From Bacteroidales bacterium UBA1237 (GTDB lineage Bacteria > Bacteroidota > Bacteroidia > Bacteroidales > UBA932), in the NCBI GenBank assembly GCA_002308935.1, contig DBWN01000094.1, positions 9,848 through 25,829 of the forward strand: a DNA stretch of 15,982 nucleotides. The letters are read 5' to 3'. A program made the translations under genes and the position numbers. The stretch's first letter is position 1; every line of letters begins with the position of its first letter. Below are positions 13,691 through 15,982 of this stretch, piece by piece. The notes beneath the pieces are model-generated. The model was not told where the DNA came from, made no database searches, and worked only from the letters and a program-made list of their open reading frames with translations.

Positions 13691-14377
13691 ATGAAAAAGA
13701 TTCTACTCATTGTTTTTGCCGCAATGTTTGCGGTCCAGTCTTTCGCTCAAGATGACGACCATTCTTTGGTGGTTGCGTCTTCAGATGACGAGAAAGTAAA
13801 GTTTGAGATGCTTTCCCACATGGGATATGGATTTCATATTGTGAAGAGTGATGATTTTGATCCTAAAGCAGCAGGTGAATTTTTCATCAATATTGCAGAC
13901 CTGAAACTCTATCCGATTGAACAGTTCGGTTTTGAAATCGGCATCGACCTGCTTCTCAACCACTTTAACCAGAAGAATTCGATGTTCTTCGTTGACAATT
14001 CCAGAATTATTCAAAATTCCTTGTTTGTGGATACCATATCCGGTTATGATAAGCTCAGAACCGGTTTCACAACGGTAAGCTTCAATGCACCAGTATTGGC
14101 GAAAGGGAAATTCGGCAAGTTCGAAATAGGCGCCGGAATCGACGGCAGCTGGAACTTGACCGGTAACACATGGTACAGATATAAGAGCAATGGCCACAGG
14201 ACAGAGGTCAGGGAAAACAAGGGCAAGGTGAACAGCCTTACTTATGGGCTTTTGGCGACCGTCTCTTATGACGGCTTCGGCATCTATTTCAGATACCGCC
14301 CCAAATCGCAGAAACTTCTTCCCCAAGGCAGCATTGATTTTACATATATGACTGTCGGAGTCGCTTTCGATTTCTGA
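13691..14377 (+). CDS. Small outer-membrane beta-barrel-like protein, function unknown
   Basis: A 228-residue exported protein. Residues 1-19 form a signal peptide ending QSFA-QD. The rest is dominated by alternating hydrophobic/polar beta strands (FGFEIGIDLLLNHF, TTVSFNAPVLAKGKF, KFEIGAGIDGSWNLTG, GFGIYFRYRP), and the chain ends FTYMTVGVAFDF with a terminal Phe, the usual C-terminal signal for outer-membrane insertion. The length suits an 8- to 10-strand barrel. The ATG at 13691 opens directly on the signal peptide; a GTG 20 codons upstream overlaps the promoter. It lies 18 nt before the lipocalin-like gene, so the two probably form an operon. I do not recognise a specific family. Confidence 0.7.
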   Translation: MKKILLIVFAAMFAVQSFAQDDDHSLVVASSDDEKVKFEMLSHMGYGFHIVKSDDFDPKAAGEFFINIADLKLYPIEQFGFEIGIDLLLNHFNQKNSMFFVDNSRIIQNSLFVDTISGYDKLRTGFTTVSFNAPVLAKGKFGKFEIGAGIDGSWNLTGNTWYRYKSNGHRTEVRENKGKVNSLTYGLLATVSYDGFGIYFRYRPKSQKLLPQGSIDFTYMTVGVAFDF

Positions 14378-14395
14378 TTATTGAAAAACTGAAAG

Positions 14396-14938
14396 ATGAA
14401 AAAGCTTTTGATCATCATGACTGTGGCACTGATGTCAATGACATCTTTTGCACAGAATTCAGTTGTCGGGACATGGTATGCGGAAGACGCCCATGAAGGG
14501 TCATCTTCGGAAGAGGGGGTCAATGTCGATATGTCCGTGACAGCCTATGATGAGATTTCTTTTTCGACAAGCACGTTCCAAAGGAAATTTTCCTCCGTCA
14601 TGTTGATGGATGCAGTAAAAGATGGCAAAAAAGTCCCGCTTTCCTTGACGGTTAAGGGGTCCATGAAAGGAACCTGGTCGCTATCTGACGGAATACTCAC
14701 AATTACTCCGGACAAAAAGGCCAAACCGGATCTTGATGTCGAGACTGAAGGTTTTCCGGGCGTTGTTAAGGCAATGCTTGTCGGCATGATGAAGAAGGAG
14801 GTGAAAGACGCCCTTGTATCGGAAGAGAGATATGAAGTGTTGTCTTTATCTGACACGGAACTCAAAATCAAGAATATTCCAGACCCAAAGTCGAAGAATC
14901 AGGAGGCTCCTGAGGAAACCGTATATAAGCGCAAATAG
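14396..14938 (+). CDS. Secreted lipocalin-like protein
   Basis: A 180-residue exported protein. Residues 1-19 are a signal peptide ending TSFA-QN. The mature start VVGTWYAED (23-31) and the later MKGTWSLSDGILTITPDKK (90-108) and YEVLSLSDTELKIKN (146-160) follow the pattern of Bacteroidota lipocalin-like or calycin domains: a G-T-W opener, then a repeated 'W-x-L-x-D-G-x-L-x-I' hairpin. These domains usually bind small hydrophobic ligands or act as barrel accessories. It has no lipobox, so it should be periplasmic or secreted. It sits 18 nt after the small barrel gene and is followed by a terminator, so it is the last gene of a two-gene unit. The family call is by pattern only. Confidence 0.65.
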   Translation: MKKLLIIMTVALMSMTSFAQNSVVGTWYAEDAHEGSSSEEGVNVDMSVTAYDEISFSTSTFQRKFSSVMLMDAVKDGKKVPLSLTVKGSMKGTWSLSDGILTITPDKKAKPDLDVETEGFPGVVKAMLVGMMKKEVKDALVSEERYEVLSLSDTELKIKNIPDPKSKNQEAPEETVYKRK

Positions 14939-14970
14939 AGGCTTCTTTAAAAACGGTTATCAATAATCCC

Positions 14971-14999
14971 GCCGATTCGGAAGTATATTCCGTTTCGGT
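14971..14999 (+). terminator. Intrinsic terminator after the lipocalin-like gene
   Basis: An outer stem GCCGA/TCGGT (with one G-U), a 2x2 T-T internal loop, an inner stem CGGAA/TTCCG and loop GTATA form a hairpin. GGTTTTCTTGTT follows. It lies 32 bases after the stop of the 14396 gene. Confidence 0.6.
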
Positions 15000-15003
15000 G
15001 GTT

Positions 15004-15025
15004 TTCTTGTTATGCTTAACAAGAA
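15004..15025. repeat. Perfect 8-base inverted repeat upstream of the rhamnosidase gene
   Basis: TTCTTGTT (15004-15011) and AACAAGAA (15018-15025) flank a 6-base centre ATGCTT. The site ends 11 bases before the TATCTTTG element, covering roughly the -33 region. It could be an operator for a dimeric regulator, or could add a second weak hairpin to the terminator just upstream. Confidence 0.5.
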
Positions 15026-15036
15026 GCGATTTTGAC

Positions 15037-15044
15037 TATCTTTG
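15037..15044 (+). promoter_or_regulatory. Putative promoter of the GH106 gene
   Basis: TATCTTTG, a perfect TAnnTTTG element identical to that at 11524-11531. It sits 18 bases before the ATG at 15063. The best upstream TTG is 27 nt away, longer than usual, and lies inside the inverted repeat. Confidence 0.5.
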
Positions 15045-15062
15045 CTCAACAAATGAATTCCT

Positions 15063-15982
15063 ATGAAACAATCAACCTTATTGTCTTTCTTGGCGGTTTC
15101 CCTTATCCTGGTGTCGTGCGGAAAGGAACCTGCCCCTTCCAAAACAACAGCATCAAAAATAGAACAAGGGTTCATTACTCCTCCTAATGAAGCCAAACCC
15201 CGTGTCTGGTGGCATTGGCTCAACGCCAACATTACCGAGGAGGGAATTAAAGCTGACCTGGACTGGATGAACAGGGTCGGTATAGGGGGATTCCATAACT
15301 TCGACGCTAATCAGAACTCCCCTCAGATTGTGAAGACCAGGCTTGTCTATATGACTCCTGAGTGGAAAGACACTTATCGCAGGATGACCCGTATGGCTGA
15401 CTCTTTGGGCTTTGAGATGGCAATTGCTGCTTCTCCAGGGTGGAGTGAAACCGGAGGCCCTTGGGTGAGCGATGAGCACGCCATGAAGAAACTTGTGTGG
15501 AGCGAGACTCCTGTTGCAGGAGGAACCGCATTCAAAGGAAAACTGCCTCAACCTCCTTCTGTCGCCGGAGTGTTCCAGAACTTCATGACTTCAGAAGGAA
15601 GGCAATCGGATTTCTATAGGGATGTCGCAGTCCTTGCAATCAAACTTCCTGACGCCGACAAGACTCTTTCGGAGCTATCCCCGACTATGACTACCTCGGG
15701 CGGCAATCTTACCCTTGATATGCTCTCTGATGGTGATTTGGCTTCTACCGGAAAACTCTCTGTCGGGAAGGACGGCAAGGCTTGGATACAATATGAGTTC
15801 CCGACTCCTGTGACTTTCTATTCTGTGAGTGAAGCCGGTGGTGCATCCATGGCGGCTTTCGGCTCTGAGGCCTCTGCGGATTATGCTGACCTTGAATACG
15901 GCGATGATGGCGTAGACTTCAAGAAGATTACAGCAATTCACAGTACCAGCAAAGTGAACGCCGGCGTTTTCACATTCGCCCC
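15063..15982 (+). CDS. GH106 alpha-L-rhamnosidase-type lipoprotein (C-terminus cut by window edge)
   Basis: Start of an exported glycoside hydrolase expected to release L-rhamnose from plant polysaccharides or glycosides, such as pectic rhamnogalacturonan. The visible 306 codons have no stop; full-length GH106 enzymes are about 1,000 residues, so most of the gene lies beyond the window. The lipoprotein signal ends LVSC with Cys19. The hallmark of the family follows at about 46-75: PRVWWHWLNANITEEGIKAD, then LDWMNRVGIGGFHNFD. The next stretch, YMTPEWKDTYRRMTRMADSLGFEMAIAASPGWSETGGPW, also fits the catalytic (beta/alpha)-barrel of GH106. The ATG at 15063 gives a clean signal peptide; another ATG at 15053 is out of frame. 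No SusC/SusD gene is visible here, though one may lie further right. Confidence 0.88.
   Translation, partial: MKQSTLLSFLAVSLILVSCGKEPAPSKTTASKIEQGFITPPNEAKPRVWWHWLNANITEEGIKADLDWMNRVGIGGFHNFDANQNSPQIVKTRLVYMTPEWKDTYRRMTRMADSLGFEMAIAASPGWSETGGPWVSDEHAMKKLVWSETPVAGGTAFKGKLPQPPSVAGVFQNFMTSEGRQSDFYRDVAVLAIKLPDADKTLSELSPTMTTSGGNLTLDMLSDGDLASTGKLSVGKDGKAWIQYEFPTPVTFYSVSEAGGASMAAFGSEASADYADLEYGDDGVDFKKITAIHSTSKVNAGVFTFA

Noticed and set aside
15053..15184. Small open frame (ATG 15053) overlapping the start of the GH106 gene
   Set aside because: The 43-residue product has no motif, and the GH106 frame with lipoprotein signal and family hallmark occupies the same bases.
1..15982. CRISPR array, tRNA, rRNA, insertion sequence or prophage signals
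   Set aside because: No regularly spaced direct repeats, no cloverleaf or rRNA-like stretch, and no transposase, integrase or phage structural protein were found on either strand.

Overview
The window looks like a piece of a Bacteroidales (phylum Bacteroidota) chromosome of intermediate GC. The reasons are a single-chain SecD-SecF protein, several starts preceded by the Bacteroidota sigma factor -7 element TAnnTTTG, weak or absent Shine-Dalgarno sequences, many lipoproteins and outer-membrane barrels, and families typical of this phylum (DUF5723 barrel, DUF5117/DUF5118 zinc protease, GH106 rhamnosidase). I cannot assign a genus. No tRNA, rRNA, CRISPR array, insertion sequence or phage gene is visible.

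Layout: (1) 1-2349, minus: secDF, running off the left edge. (2) 2590-4440, plus, divergent from secDF: an exported protein with PD40-type propeller repeats, a coiled coil and SPOR-like domains. (3) 4597-6031, minus: the nfeD-floA pair (membrane microdomain proteins), convergent with gene 2; three hairpins lie between them. (4) 6265-8703, plus: a large secreted zinc metalloprotease closed by a strong terminator. (5) 8885-9838, plus: a lipoprotein metallo-beta-lactamase-fold hydrolase, convergent on (6) 9936-11390, minus: a lipoprotein type-B carboxylesterase; a shared bidirectional terminator separates them. (7) 11551-13613, plus: a small lipoprotein followed 20 nt later by a DUF5723-type outer-membrane protein. 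(8) 13691-14938, plus: a small barrel-like protein and a lipocalin-like secreted protein, closed by a terminator. (9) 15063 to the right edge, plus: the start of a GH106 alpha-L-rhamnosidase lipoprotein.

Functionally this is an envelope-centred neighbourhood. SecDF drives late export, NfeD/FloA organise the inner membrane, and almost all other genes encode exported, lipidated or outer-membrane products. The zinc protease, MBL hydrolase, esterase and rhamnosidase suggest scavenging of external polymers, but no SusC/SusD pair is present to make it a classical polysaccharide utilisation locus. I saw no clear undescribed multi-gene system. The most open items are the unannotated lipoprotein/barrel pairs at 11551-13613 and 13691-14938, the PD40/SPOR protein, a 13-base element repeated in two promoter regions, and several palindromes next to promoters.
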